DNA from: Pseudobutyrivibrio xylanivorans
GTDB taxonomy: Bacteria > Bacillota > Clostridia > Lachnospirales > Lachnospiraceae
Assembly: GCF_008935055.1 (NCBI RefSeq)
Contig: NZ_CP043028.1
Location: 2,572,501 to 2,636,500, forward strand
DNA: 64,000 nt
Reading direction: 5' to 3'
The notes beneath the pieces were generated by a model. That model ran no database searches and was not told the origin of the DNA. It saw only the letters and a program-made list of their open reading frames with translations. This document shows positions 53,745 through 62,868 of this stretch, in pieces (the stretch's first letter is position 1; every line of letters starts with the position of its first letter). The position numbers and the translations under genes are program-made.

Positions 53745-54671
53745 ATGGCAGCTATTACAGCAGCAATGGTAAAGGACCTTCGCGAGCAGTCTGGCGCAGG
53801 TATGATGGATTGTAAGAAGGCACTCGCTGAGTGCGATGGTGATATGGATGCAGCTTTCGAGCTCCTTCGTAAGAATGGTGCAGCTAAGGCTGAAAAGAAG
53901 GCATCTCGTATCGCAGCAGAGGGTATCTGCAAGGTTGTAGTTGAAGGCAACACAGCAGTTGTTCTTGAGGTTAACTCAGAGACTGATTTCGTTGCTAAGA
54001 ACGAGAAGTTCCAGACATATGTAGAGCAGGTTGCAAACCAGATTCTTAAGTCTGACGTTAACACAATTGATGAGCTCCTTGCACAGCCATGGGCTGAGGA
54101 TTCATCTAAGACAGTTAACGATGTTCACGTTGAGATGGTTGCTACAATCGGTGAGAAGCTTTCTCTTAGAAGATTCGAGAAGGTTACTACAGATGGTTTC
54201 GTAGTTTCTTACACACACGGCGGCGGACGTATCGGCGTTATCGTTGAGATGGCTGGTGCTGAGTCAGATGCAGCTAAGGAAGCAGCTACAAATCTTGCTA
54301 TGCAGATTGCAGCTCTTAATCCTAAGTATGTTAGCCGTGACGAAGTTTCTGCAGAGTACATCGCTCACGAGAAGGAAATCCTTCTTGCTCAGATTATGAA
54401 CGATCCTAAGGAGTCTCAGAAGCCTGAGAAGGTTATCAACGGCATGATCGAAGGTCGTGTATCTAAGGAGCTTAAGGAAATCTGTCTTCTTGATCAGGTT
54501 TACGTTAAGGCTGAGGATGGAAAGCAGTCAGTTGCTAAGTATCTTGAGCAGGTTTCTAAGGAGACTGGTTCAGAGCTTTCTGTTAAGAGATTTGTTCGTT
54601 TCGAGACTGGTGAAGGTCTTGAGAAGAAGAATGAGGATTTCGCAGCAGAAGTTGCAGCTCAGCTTGGCTAA
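53745..54671 (+). CDS. tsf: Elongation factor Ts
   Basis: 308 residues. The UBA-like N-terminus has VKDLREQSGAGMMDCKKAL; the core has EVNSETDFVAKNEKF, typical of EF-Ts, followed by two dimerisation/core subdomains. It recycles EF-Tu-GDP. Four bases after rpsB; strongly biased codons. Ends at a strong terminator. Confidence 0.98.
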   Translation: MAAITAAMVKDLREQSGAGMMDCKKALAECDGDMDAAFELLRKNGAAKAEKKASRIAAEGICKVVVEGNTAVVLEVNSETDFVAKNEKFQTYVEQVANQILKSDVNTIDELLAQPWAEDSSKTVNDVHVEMVATIGEKLSLRRFEKVTTDGFVVSYTHGGGRIGVIVEMAGAESDAAKEAATNLAMQIAALNPKYVSRDEVSAEYIAHEKEILLAQIMNDPKESQKPEKVINGMIEGRVSKELKEICLLDQVYVKAEDGKQSVAKYLEQVSKETGSELSVKRFVRFETGEGLEKKNEDFAAEVAAQLG

Positions 54672-54688
54672 TTAATAATTGCTCATTT

Positions 54689-54722
54689 CAAGGGTCCACA
54701 TATTGTGGGCCCTTGTTTTTTT
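54689..54722 (+). terminator. Intrinsic terminator after tsf
   Basis: Twelve-bp stem CAAGGGTCCACA / TGTGGGCCCTTG (one T-G pair) with a three-base loop and seven T. Confidence 0.9.
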
Positions 54723-54732
54723 ACCCTTTATC

Positions 54733-54760
54733 TTGTAAAAGTGTTATGATAAAATAAAAT
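54733..54760 (+). promoter_or_regulatory. Promoter for the deacetylase-bactofilin genes
   Basis: -35 TTGTAA (54733-54738), 16-base spacer, -10 TAAAAT (54755-54760), just beyond the tsf terminator. A shifted reading with -10 at 54750-54755 is also possible. Confidence 0.5.
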
Positions 54761-54790
54761 ATGTGAAAAATTGGTGGGGAGGATAAAGCC

Positions 54791-55705
54791 TTGGATATTG
54801 TAAACGAAGGGCTTGAAAGGCAGCGTGCTAAGCGGAAGCGCGTGGCTCGTATGAAAAAGATGATTGTGTCTACCATTATGATTTTTATGCTGGCCACAAT
54901 CCTCGTTATGGCATGCCTAATTGCAGAGGTGGTTTCTTTACAGAAACAGATTAATATTCTGTCTTCAAAGATTGCTGAGGAGAAGGTTGTTGAAGACAAG
55001 GAAGAGATGGTAGATGATAGTTTTCTGGACAATGTTTATCTGGTAGATAATCTGGATAACCTTGCCGAAGAAGGGGATATCCCTATGGTTTATCTTACAT
55101 TTGATGATGGACCTAGTGATAACACGGATGCCATTCTTGATATTTTGGACGATTACAACGTCAAAGCAACGTTCTTTGTCGTTGGTAACGATACTGAAAC
55201 CTATGGCGATGCATATAGACGTATTGTTGATGAAGGGCACACTATAGGTATGCATTCTTATAGTCATAATTATTCTAAGTTATATCAGTCAGCAGATTCT
55301 TTCGCTGCAGATTATGACAAGATCCACGATTTGATTTTGAATACTACTGGTGTAGATACCAGATATTACCGTTTTCCAGGCGGAAGCAGTAATAAAGTCA
55401 GCAACAGCAGTATGTCAGTCTTTATCAATTATCTCAACGAAAAGGGTGTCATTTATTACGATTGGAATGTAGCCTCTGGAGACGCTACATCTCAGGCGTT
55501 TACTACTGATGAACTTGTTGATAATGTAATGAATGATGTGGTAAAATACAAGACGTCTGTAGTACTGTTACATGATGCGTCAAATAAAGATGTAACAGTT
55601 GAAGCACTGCCTAGACTTATTGAGTCTTTAAATGAGGCGGGCGCTATGATTTTGCCAATCACAGATGAGACAACAGTTATACAACACGTGAGTGTTGTTC
55701 AATAA
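54791..55705 (+). CDS. Membrane-anchored polysaccharide deacetylase (NodB/CE4)
   Basis: 304 residues. Basic N-terminus, one membrane span (about 24-46, MIFMLATILVMACLIAEVV), a short coiled coil, then a NodB domain: VYLTFDDGPSDNTDAIL with the metal/catalytic Asp pair at 105-106, HTIGMHSYSHNY with the two His ligands, and RYYRFPGGSSN. Likely deacetylates peptidoglycan or another surface polymer. TTG start at 54791 after GGGGAGGATAAAGCC. Together with the bactofilin gene it interrupts the usual tsf-pyrH adjacency. Confidence 0.9.
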   Translation: MDIVNEGLERQRAKRKRVARMKKMIVSTIMIFMLATILVMACLIAEVVSLQKQINILSSKIAEEKVVEDKEEMVDDSFLDNVYLVDNLDNLAEEGDIPMVYLTFDDGPSDNTDAILDILDDYNVKATFFVVGNDTETYGDAYRRIVDEGHTIGMHSYSHNYSKLYQSADSFAADYDKIHDLILNTTGVDTRYYRFPGGSSNKVSNSSMSVFINYLNEKGVIYYDWNVASGDATSQAFTTDELVDNVMNDVVKYKTSVVLLHDASNKDVTVEALPRLIESLNEAGAMILPITDETTVIQHVSVVQ

Positions 55706-55728
55706 TATTATGTTATGGAGGAATTGTA

Positions 55729-56499
55729 ATGGGATTTTTCAAGGATTTCAAAGAGGATTTTAACGACGCAGTCAGTGAGCTTGTCCCAGGTGGAGACGAC
55801 ACCAAAGCTGAGGAGGTTATGGTTAACACTCTTGATGGTGATATAGATGTTGAATCTGAGCTTACAAAGCTTGATGGTCTTCTTGAGCAGGTATCTAAGA
55901 AGGTAGATTCACCTGCTTCACCAACTGTATCTGTTGCTAGGCCAGCAGAGCCTGAGAAGAAATCATTCTTCGAAACAAAAAATGAAACAAAGATGGAGGC
56001 ACCAAAGACAATGGATGTTATGGGAAATGTTGCTGAGGCTAGACCTGCAGCTTCTGATGAGAATGCAGTTATTACTGCTGGAATGAAGATTACTGGTAAT
56101 ATTGAATCTCTCGGTTCAATCGAGGTTCAGGGCGAGATCGTAGGAGATGTTGCATGTAACGGCAAGCTTGTTGTTGCAGGTAAGGTGAATGGAAATTCTT
56201 CTTCAGCTGAGTTCTTCGCAGATGCTGCTAAGATCGAAGGCGAGGTTGTTACAACTGGAACAGCTAAGATTGGTGTTGGTTCAGTAATCATTGGCAACAT
56301 CACAGCTACATCAGCAGTTATCGCTGGTGCTGTAAAGGGTGATATTGATGTTAATGGTCCTGTAGTAGTTGATACTTCTGCAGTAGTTATGGGTAACATT
56401 AAGTCTCGTTCAGTACAGATCAATAATGGTGCTGTTATCGAGGGCTTCTGCTCACAGAGCTACGCTGATGTTGATGTTAATAGTGTATTTGCACTTTAA
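55729..56499 (+). CDS. Bactofilin (polymer-forming cytoskeletal protein)
   Basis: 256 residues. An acidic disordered N-terminus (1-105) leads to the bactofilin beta-helix domain (~110-250): ITAGMKITGNIESLGSIEVQ, repeated G-x-I/V turns such as GEIVGDVACNGKLVVAGKV and VIIGNITATSAVIAGAVKG. Bactofilins form membrane-associated filaments that place cell-wall enzymes; the upstream deacetylase is a plausible partner. TATGGAGG precedes the ATG. Confidence 0.92.
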   Translation: MGFFKDFKEDFNDAVSELVPGGDDTKAEEVMVNTLDGDIDVESELTKLDGLLEQVSKKVDSPASPTVSVARPAEPEKKSFFETKNETKMEAPKTMDVMGNVAEARPAASDENAVITAGMKITGNIESLGSIEVQGEIVGDVACNGKLVVAGKVNGNSSSAEFFADAAKIEGEVVTTGTAKIGVGSVIIGNITATSAVIAGAVKGDIDVNGPVVVDTSAVVMGNIKSRSVQINNGAVIEGFCSQSYADVDVNSVFAL

Positions 56500-56536
56500 T
56501 CATAATTAAGAGACTATAGATAAAGGAATTGAATTA

Positions 56537-57232
56537 ATGAAAAGAGTTGTATTAAAGCTTAGTGGTGAGGCTCTCTCAGGTGAGAAGGGCTTCGGATTTG
56601 ATGAAGCTACCTGCGTTATGGTTGCAAAGCAGGTAAAGAAGCTTGTTGATGATGGCATCCAGGTTGGTGTTGTTATCGGTGGCGGCAACTTCTGGAGAGG
56701 ACGTTCTTCAGAGAAAATCGACAGAACAAAGGCAGACCAAATTGGTATGCTTGCTACAGTTATGAACTGTGTTTACGTTTCAGAAATCTTCAGAACAGAA
56801 GGTATGAAGACCGCAGTTCTTACACCATTTGAGTGCGGCAATGTTTCAAAGCTTTATTCAAAGGACAGAGCTAACAAATACTTCGAGAAAGGCATGGTTG
56901 TTTTCTTCGCTGGCGGCTTAGGACATCCATACTTCTCAACAGATACTCCAACTGTTCTTAGAGCAGTTGAAATCGAAGCTGATTGCATTCTTTTAGCAAA
57001 GTCAATCGACGGTGTATATGATAGCGATCCAGCTAAGAATCCTAATGCTAAGCGTTATGATGAGATTAGCATTCAGGAGGTTATCGATCAGAAGCTTCAG
57101 GTAGTTGATATGACTGCATCAATTATTGCTATGGAGCAGAAGATGCCTATGTACGTATTCTCCCTCAACGAGGAGGATTCAATAGTTAAAGCTATTACAG
57201 GCAAATTTAATGGTACAGTGGTTACTGTATAA
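56537..57232 (+). CDS. pyrH: Uridylate kinase PyrH
   Basis: 231 residues, amino-acid-kinase fold. RVVLKLSGEALSGEKGFGFD, VVIGGGNFWRGR, LGHPYFSTDTPTVLRAVEIE and AKSIDGVYDSDPAKNPNA (FAGG before LGHP) are UMP kinase signatures. Converts UMP to UDP. Ten bases before frr. TAAAGGAATTG precedes the ATG. Confidence 0.97.
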   Translation: MKRVVLKLSGEALSGEKGFGFDEATCVMVAKQVKKLVDDGIQVGVVIGGGNFWRGRSSEKIDRTKADQIGMLATVMNCVYVSEIFRTEGMKTAVLTPFECGNVSKLYSKDRANKYFEKGMVVFFAGGLGHPYFSTDTPTVLRAVEIEADCILLAKSIDGVYDSDPAKNPNAKRYDEISIQEVIDQKLQVVDMTASIIAMEQKMPMYVFSLNEEDSIVKAITGKFNGTVVTV

Positions 57233-57241
57233 GGAGGACTT

Positions 57242-57796
57242 ATGGACAATATTCTTGCGCTTTACGAAGAGAAAATGACAAAGAGCTATAACAATCTTGA
57301 GAGTGAGTTCACAACAATCCGTGCTGGACGTGCTAATCCTCATATCTTAGACAAGATTACTGTTGATTACTACGGAGCACCAACTCCACTTCAGCAGGTA
57401 GCAAATGTTTCGGTTCCAGAACCAAGACTTATTCAGATTCAGCCTTGGGAGCCATCCTTAGTAAAGGAAATCGAAAAGGCTATTAATATGTCTGATATCG
57501 GTATTAATCCTACTAACGACGGCAAGGTTATCCGCCTTGTTTTCCCAGAGCTTACAGAGGAGCGTCGTAAGGAAATCGCCAAGGATGTTAAGAAACATGG
57601 CGAGGATGCAAAGGTTGCTATCAGAAATATTCGTAGAGATGCTATTGATGCTTTAAAGAAGCACTCAAAGGATGAAGGTGTTTCAGAGGACGAAATCAAG
57701 GATCTTGAAGATAAATGCCAGAAGATGACAGATAAGTTCATCGGTGAGGTAGATAAGGCCGTTGAGGCAAAGACAAAGGAAATCATGACAGTTTAG
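57242..57796 (+). CDS. frr: Ribosome recycling factor
   Basis: 184 residues, the exact family size. RAGRANPHILDKITVDYYG, PTPLQQVANVSVPEPR, and RRKEIAKDVKKHGEDAKVAI, RNIRRDA are RRF signatures. Splits post-termination ribosomes with EF-G. TAAGGAGGACTT precedes the ATG. Confidence 0.98.
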   Translation: MDNILALYEEKMTKSYNNLESEFTTIRAGRANPHILDKITVDYYGAPTPLQQVANVSVPEPRLIQIQPWEPSLVKEIEKAINMSDIGINPTNDGKVIRLVFPELTEERRKEIAKDVKKHGEDAKVAIRNIRRDAIDALKKHSKDEGVSEDEIKDLEDKCQKMTDKFIGEVDKAVEAKTKEIMTV

Positions 57797-57803
57797 AGTA
57801 ATG

Positions 57804-57840
57804 CAGGGCACTACACAATGGTGCCCTGTTTCATTATTTC
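57804..57840 (+). terminator. Intrinsic terminator after frr
   Basis: Eight-bp perfect stem CAGGGCAC (57804-57811) / GTGCCCTG (57821-57828) with a nine-base loop and an interrupted T tract. It separates pyrH-frr from uppS onward or acts as a partial terminator. Confidence 0.75.
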
Positions 57841-57858
57841 TATCCTTTAGGAGGTAAT

Positions 57859-58557
57859 ATGAACGTACCAGAGCATATAGCTATTATTTTAGATGGCAAT
57901 GGACGTTGGGCCAAATCAAAGGGTATGCCACGCACTTATGGACATACCGTTGGCGCAAAAAATGTTGAGACTATCTGTAGAGCTGCCAATGAGTTGGGAG
58001 TAAAGTATGTGACTATGTATGCATTCTCTACTGAGAACTGGGCAAGACCTGCAGATGAGGTAAAAGCATTAATGAAGCTTTTGGGCGAATATGTTAAGAC
58101 CTGCATGAAGACAGCAAAGAAGGATAATCTTCGTGTGCGCTTCATCGGTGATTTGACAAAGCTCGATCCAAAGCTTATTGCTGCAATTGATGAACTTACA
58201 GAATATTCGTCTCAGTTCACAGGACTGACACTTACAATTGCTATAAATTATGGTAGCAGAGATGAGATGACTCGTGCTATCAGAAAAGTTGCTTCTGATG
58301 TGAAGGCTGATAATCTTTCAATTGAGGATATTGATGAAAAGCTTTTCTCATCATATCTTGATACAAAGGATATCCCAGATCCTGATTTCATGATTAGAAC
58401 TTCAGGTGAGCAGCGCTTGTCAAATTATCTTTTATGGCAGCTTGCCTATGCGGAGTTTTATTTTACTCCAGTTCCTTGGCCAGAGTTCACTCCAGAGGAG
58501 TTAAAAAAGGCTATCGAGGAATATGATAAAAGAAATCGTCGTTTCGGCGGAATTTAG
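57859..58557 (+). CDS. uppS: Undecaprenyl diphosphate synthase
   Basis: 232 residues, cis-prenyltransferase. The catalytic Asp is D12 in IILDGNGRWAKSKGMPR; YAFSTENWARP and DPDFMIRTSGEQRLSNYLLW are family signatures. Makes the lipid carrier precursor for cell wall synthesis. TTTAGGAGG precedes the ATG. Confidence 0.97.
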   Translation: MNVPEHIAIILDGNGRWAKSKGMPRTYGHTVGAKNVETICRAANELGVKYVTMYAFSTENWARPADEVKALMKLLGEYVKTCMKTAKKDNLRVRFIGDLTKLDPKLIAAIDELTEYSSQFTGLTLTIAINYGSRDEMTRAIRKVASDVKADNLSIEDIDEKLFSSYLDTKDIPDPDFMIRTSGEQRLSNYLLWQLAYAEFYFTPVPWPEFTPEELKKAIEEYDKRNRRFGGI

Positions 58558-58569
58558 AGAGGATTTTAA

Positions 58570-59373
58570 ATGTTTATTACTAGATTAATTAGTGGAATCA
58601 TTCTTGTGGCACTTTCCTTACTTTTTATTTGTACAGGTGGAGATGTCCTTCTTGCAGTGATGCTTGTTTTATCACTAATTGGTATGTTTGAGCTCTATCG
58701 CATTTTTGATGTTGAAAAGAAGCTTCCAGGAATATTTGGCTATGTTTCCTGCATTACCTATTATCTGAATCTGAAATTTCATTTTTCAGAGGATGTGATG
58801 GTTATTATGTTGGGATTTTTAATCGCACTTCTTGGAGTTTACGTTTTTGCGTATCCTAAGTATCATGCACATCAGATTATGGCTGCGTTCTTTGGTCTTT
58901 TCTATGTAGGAGTAATGCTTTCATTCTTGTATCAGACTCGTATGCTACCACAGGGGCAGTTTATTGTATGGCTTATTTTCCTTTGCTCATGGGGCAGCGA
59001 TACTGCAGCTTATTGTGTTGGTGTTTTATTTGGCAAGCACAAAATGTCACCTATTCTTTCTCCAAAGAAATCTGTTGAAGGCGCTATCGGCGGTGTTGTA
59101 GGAGCGATGCTCTTTACAGCTATTTACTGCATTGCCATCACAAATATTTTCACACTTGAGAGCATAAATATTGTTCCGCTTGTGGTTATGGCAGGTATTG
59201 GTGCTTTGATTTCTATGATTGGAGATTTGGCTGCATCAGCTATTAAGCGCAATTTCGAAATCAAGGATTATGGAAAGCTTATTCCAGGCCACGGCGGAGT
59301 TTTGGACAGATTCGATAGCATGATTATCACAGCTCCACTAATTTATTTCCTAGCATATTATATTTACTTATAG
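58570..59373 (+). CDS. cdsA: Phosphatidate cytidylyltransferase
   Basis: 267 residues, seven or eight membrane spans. The C-terminal signature SMIGDLAASAIKRNFEIKDY and GKLIPGHGGVLDRFDSM contains the metal-binding Asp residues of CdsA. Makes CDP-diacylglycerol for phospholipid synthesis. Twelve bases after uppS. Confidence 0.96.
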   Translation: MFITRLISGIILVALSLLFICTGGDVLLAVMLVLSLIGMFELYRIFDVEKKLPGIFGYVSCITYYLNLKFHFSEDVMVIMLGFLIALLGVYVFAYPKYHAHQIMAAFFGLFYVGVMLSFLYQTRMLPQGQFIVWLIFLCSWGSDTAAYCVGVLFGKHKMSPILSPKKSVEGAIGGVVGAMLFTAIYCIAITNIFTLESINIVPLVVMAGIGALISMIGDLAASAIKRNFEIKDYGKLIPGHGGVLDRFDSMIITAPLIYFLAYYIYL

Positions 59374-59383
59374 AGGTGTTGAG

Positions 59384-60532
59384 ATGGCACAGAAATTATC
59401 TATTTTAGGTTCCACAGGCTCCATTGGAACTCAGACACTTGATATTGTTTCACAGAATCCAGATGATTTAACTGTTGTTGCTATGTCTTGCGGAAGCAAT
59501 ATCGACCTTTTTGAAAAGCAGATTAGAAAATATAATCCAAGCCTTGTTTCTGTTGGCACAGAAGCTCTTGCAAAGGATTTGAAAACTAGACTTTCAGACA
59601 TTGAAATAGAAATTATGTTTGGAATGGAAGGCTTGATTGCTGTTGCAACTTACGAGCCAGCTGATACTGTAGTTACAGCTGTTGTTGGTATGATTGGTGT
59701 ACAGCCTACAATTGCAGCAATCAATGCTGGAAAAACAATTGCTCTTGCTAATAAAGAGACTCTTGTTACAGCTGGTCACATTATCATGCCACTTGCAAAG
59801 GAAAAGGGTGTATCAATCCTTCCAGTTGATAGTGAGCACAGCGCTATATTCCAGTCTTTAAATGGCGAGAGACATAATAAGATTTCAAAGATTCTTCTTA
59901 CAGCTTCAGGTGGTCCTTTTAGAGGACGTACTCTTGATGATTTGGAGAATGTTACTTTAGAGGATGCACTGAAGCATCCAAACTGGTCTATGGGCGCAAA
60001 AATCACAATTGATTCTGCAACCATGATTAACAAGGGCCTTGAGGTTATGGAAGCTAAATGGCTCTTTGGTGTAAAGCTTAATCAGGTTGAGGTTGTTGTT
60101 CATCCACAGTCTATTCTTCATTCAGCTGTAGAGTTTATGGATGGTGCTGTGATAGGCCAGATGGGAACTCCAGACATGAGACTTCCTATCCTTTACGCAT
60201 TGTTCTATCCGAATCGCAAGACTCTTTATGCAGAGCCTTTAGATTTGTTTAAGGTAGGCACACTTACCTTCGAAAAGCCAGACATGGAGACATTCTATGG
60301 TCTTTCTCTTGCGTATGATGCTATGGATGCAGGTGGAAATGTACCTACTGTTTTCAATGCTGCAAATGAGAGAGCAGTTGCTAAGTTCCTTAAGAATAAA
60401 ATCAAATTCCTCGAGATACCGGAGATTGTTTCAGAGGCTATGATTAATGTTGATTACATCAGTAATCCTACAATCGAGCAGGTTCTCGAAACAGAGCAGA
60501 TGACTTATGACTTTATAGAGAGCAGGTGGTAG
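59384..60532 (+). CDS. dxr: 1-deoxy-D-xylulose 5-phosphate reductoisomerase
   Basis: 382 residues. NADPH motif LGSTGSIGTQTLDIV at the N-terminus; VDSEHSAIFQSL, ASGGPFRGR and HPNWSMGAKITIDSATMINK are catalytic and substrate regions. Second step of the non-mevalonate isoprenoid pathway, so with uppS and ispG this cluster supplies isoprenoids. Its last seven bases overlap rseP. Confidence 0.98.
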   Translation: MAQKLSILGSTGSIGTQTLDIVSQNPDDLTVVAMSCGSNIDLFEKQIRKYNPSLVSVGTEALAKDLKTRLSDIEIEIMFGMEGLIAVATYEPADTVVTAVVGMIGVQPTIAAINAGKTIALANKETLVTAGHIIMPLAKEKGVSILPVDSEHSAIFQSLNGERHNKISKILLTASGGPFRGRTLDDLENVTLEDALKHPNWSMGAKITIDSATMINKGLEVMEAKWLFGVKLNQVEVVVHPQSILHSAVEFMDGAVIGQMGTPDMRLPILYALFYPNRKTLYAEPLDLFKVGTLTFEKPDMETFYGLSLAYDAMDAGGNVPTVFNAANERAVAKFLKNKIKFLEIPEIVSEAMINVDYISNPTIEQVLETEQMTYDFIESRW

Positions 60533-61572
60533 TTATTTTAAAAATAATTCTTGCCATACTAATTTTTAGTTTCATAATTATTTTTCATGAATTGGGCCAC
60601 TTTTTATTTGCTAAAAAGTGCAATGTAAAGGTCAATGAATTTACACTTGGTCTTGGACCTACACTTATTTCATGGGGTAAGGGCGAGACAAAATATTGTC
60701 TTAAGCTTCTCCCTTTTGGTGGAAGCTGTGTCATGGAAGGTGAGGATGAGGAGAGTGACAGTGACAGAGCATTCTCAAATAAGAGCCTTTGGGAGAGATT
60801 TCAGATAGTCTTTGGCGGTCCTTTCTTCAACTTTATTTTGGCATATATTCTTTCGGTGGTTTATATAGCAAGTATTGGTGTTAACGATACTACAATCTCT
60901 GCGATTACTCCTGGCTATGCTGCAGAAGAAGCAGGTATTCAGGCAGGAGATAAAATCATTAGCTTAGGCGGCTACAATGTTCATTTCTACAACGAAATTA
61001 GCATCTATACTTTTCTTCATGCTAATGACGAGTCGATTGAGGTTGTTTACGAACGTGATGGTCAGCGCTATAGTGCTACCATTGTTCCAAAGTATTCTGA
61101 GGAAGCAGGAAGAAAGCTTATTGGTCTTCAAAAGGCCCCGGAATATGTGAAGGTTTCTCCAATTGGAGTGCTTCAGTATGCTGCATATGAGATGAAGTAT
61201 CAGATATATGTAACTATATCCAGTCTGAAGATGTTATTCACCGGTCAGATTTCGGTTAATGAGGTTTCTGGCCCTGTTGGTGTGGTGACAACAATTTCTG
61301 ATGTTTACGATCAGTCGGTTACCAGTGGCGCATTTTATGTGTTTATTAATCTTACATCAATAGCAATTTTGCTTTCAGCAAACCTTGGTGTAATGAATTT
61401 ACTTCCATTCCCAGCTCTTGATGGCGGAAGAATTCTTCTTATTATCATTGAAGCCATCCGAGGCAAGAAGATGAAGCCAGAAATCGAAAATGGCATCAAT
61501 CTTGTTGGCTTCGCGCTTTTAATGTTGCTGATGGTGGTCGTAATGTATAACGATATTTTAAAGCTTATGTAG
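60526..61572 (+). CDS. rseP: Site-2 intramembrane zinc metalloprotease RseP/RasP
   Basis: 348 residues. Zinc motif HELGH at 21-25 in the first span; a PDZ domain (~110-185, AITPGYAAEEAGIQAGDKI); the third ligand motif NLLPFPALDGG in the C-terminal membrane part; two further spans. It cleaves anti-sigma factors and signal peptides in the membrane. GTG start at 60526 inside the dxr end; no stronger start gives a complete first span. Confidence 0.95.
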   Translation: MVVILKIILAILIFSFIIIFHELGHFLFAKKCNVKVNEFTLGLGPTLISWGKGETKYCLKLLPFGGSCVMEGEDEESDSDRAFSNKSLWERFQIVFGGPFFNFILAYILSVVYIASIGVNDTTISAITPGYAAEEAGIQAGDKIISLGGYNVHFYNEISIYTFLHANDESIEVVYERDGQRYSATIVPKYSEEAGRKLIGLQKAPEYVKVSPIGVLQYAAYEMKYQIYVTISSLKMLFTGQISVNEVSGPVGVVTTISDVYDQSVTSGAFYVFINLTSIAILLSANLGVMNLLPFPALDGGRILLIIIEAIRGKKMKPEIENGINLVGFALLMLLMVVVMYNDILKLM

Positions 61573-61587
61573 TTTTAGAAGGAGTAA

Positions 61588-61672
61588 ACTGGTAGGCAAC
61601 AAGCTCTTAGGTCTCTGGATGAAGCATTCTAGTTGAAGAAAGAGACTCTAAGGCTTTGTAGCCGTAACCAGT
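61588..61672 (+). repeat. Structured repeat family 1, copy D (rseP-ispG spacer)
   Basis: Basal stem ACTGG / CCAGT; conserved TAGGCAACAAGCTCTTAGG on the left and CTAAGGCTTTGTAGCCGTAA on the right; long stem TCTCT/AGAGA; apical GCATTCTA. It fills most of the 112-base spacer and ends 13 bases before the ispG ATG. The ispG ribosome site is poor (GTAGGTAGT), so the element may influence ispG translation. Confidence 0.75.
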
Positions 61673-61684
61673 GTAGGTAGTAGT

Positions 61685-62737
61685 ATGAATACAAAAGAAG
61701 TTCAAATTGGAAATAAAATTATAGGTGGTAACAATCCTATACTTATACAATCCATGTGTAATACTAAGACACAGGATGTAGCTGCAACTGTAGCTCAGAT
61801 TCATGAACTTGAAAAAGCAGGCTGTGACATTATCCGTGTTGCAGTACCTGATATGGATGCAGCAAAGGCCATCGCTGAAATCAAAAAGCAGATTAATATT
61901 CCACTTGTTGCTGATATTCATTTTGATTATCGTCTTGCAATTGCAGCTATTGAAAATGGCGCAGACAAGATTCGAATCAATCCTGGTAACATTGGAAGTG
62001 AAGATAGAATAAAGGCTGTTGTTGATGCAGCAAAGGCTAAGAATATTCCTATCAGAGTTGGAGTTAATTCTGGCTCACTTGAAAAGGACTTAGTAGAGAA
62101 ATATGGCGGTGTTACAGCAGAAGGACTTGTTGAATCAGCTCTTGATAAGGTTAGAATTATTGAGGAGCTTGGCTATGATAATCTTGTTATTAGTATCAAG
62201 TCTTCTGATGTAATGATGTGTGTGAAGGCTCACGAACTTATCGCTGATAAGACAGATCATCCACTTCATGTTGGTATTACAGAGGCTGGTACTTTAAGAG
62301 CCGGTAATATCAAGAGTGCATGTGGACTTGCCATGATTCTTTCTCAAGGCATTGGTGATACAATTCGTGTATCTCTTACAGGTGCACCAATCGAGGAGAT
62401 TAAGACAGCAAAGCTTATTCTTAGAACTCTTGGCCTTAGAAAAGGCGGAATCGAAGTTGTTTCCTGCCCAACCTGTGGTCGTACACAGATTGATTTAATC
62501 GGCCTTGCAAACAAGGTTGAGAACATGGTTGAAGAGTTTAGTGACTTAGACATAAAGGTTGCCGTTATGGGCTGTGTTGTTAATGGCCCTGGCGAAGCTA
62601 AGGAAGCAGACCTTGGTGTTGCTGGCGGCATCGGAGAAGGCCTGCTCATCAAGCATGGCGAAATTGTTCGCAAAATGCCTGAAGGCCAGCTTCTCGATGC
62701 ACTTCGCGAAGAGCTCATAAACTGGCCACGCTCGTAA
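61685..62737 (+). CDS. ispG: (E)-4-hydroxy-3-methylbut-2-enyl-diphosphate synthase IspG
   Basis: 350 residues. TIM-barrel part begins [19 protein letters not shown] with [12 protein letters not shown]. The 4Fe-4S ligands are C261 and C264 in CPTCGRT and C297 in [11 protein letters not shown]304 lies in the NGPGE loop. Penultimate step of the non-mevalonate isoprenoid pathway. It sits where Bacillus has proS, between the site-2 protease and polC. Confidence 0.97.
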   Translation: MNTKEVQIGNKIIGGNNPILIQSMCNTKTQDVAATVAQIHELEKAGCDIIRVAVPDMDAAKAIAEIKKQINIPLVADIHFDYRLAIAAIENGADKIRINPGNIGSEDRIKAVVDAAKAKNIPIRVGVNSGSLEKDLVEKYGGVTAEGLVESALDKVRIIEELGYDNLVISIKSSDVMMCVKAHELIADKTDHPLHVGITEAGTLRAGNIKSACGLAMILSQGIGDTIRVSLTGAPIEEIKTAKLILRTLGLRKGGIEVVSCPTCGRTQIDLIGLANKVENMVEEFSDLDIKVAVMGCVVNGPGEAKEADLGVAGGIGEGLLIKHGEIVRKMPEGQLLDALREELINWPRS

Positions 62738-62811
62738 TAATCTATTAGTATAAAAATATTAATCTAAAGTTTTTTTAGATGATGCTGTGTGTTTATTATT
62801 CATCTAGAGTA

Positions 62812-62868
62812 TTTAGATGAGGTGGTAGATGAGTTGTGTTATCTACGTCTTTAGATGAGGTGGTAGGT
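62812..62868 (+). repeat. Direct repeat abutting copy E
   Basis: TTTAGATGAGGTGGTAGAT (62812-62830) and TTTAGATGAGGTGGTAGGT (62850-62868) differ at one base. The second includes the left basal arm of copy E. A shorter relative TTTAGATGATG lies at 62774-62784, and palindromes ATCTAAA/TTTAGAT (62762-62780) and CATCTA/TAGATG (62801-62819) use the same word. Looks like a partial tandem duplication of the element's left edge. Confidence 0.6.
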
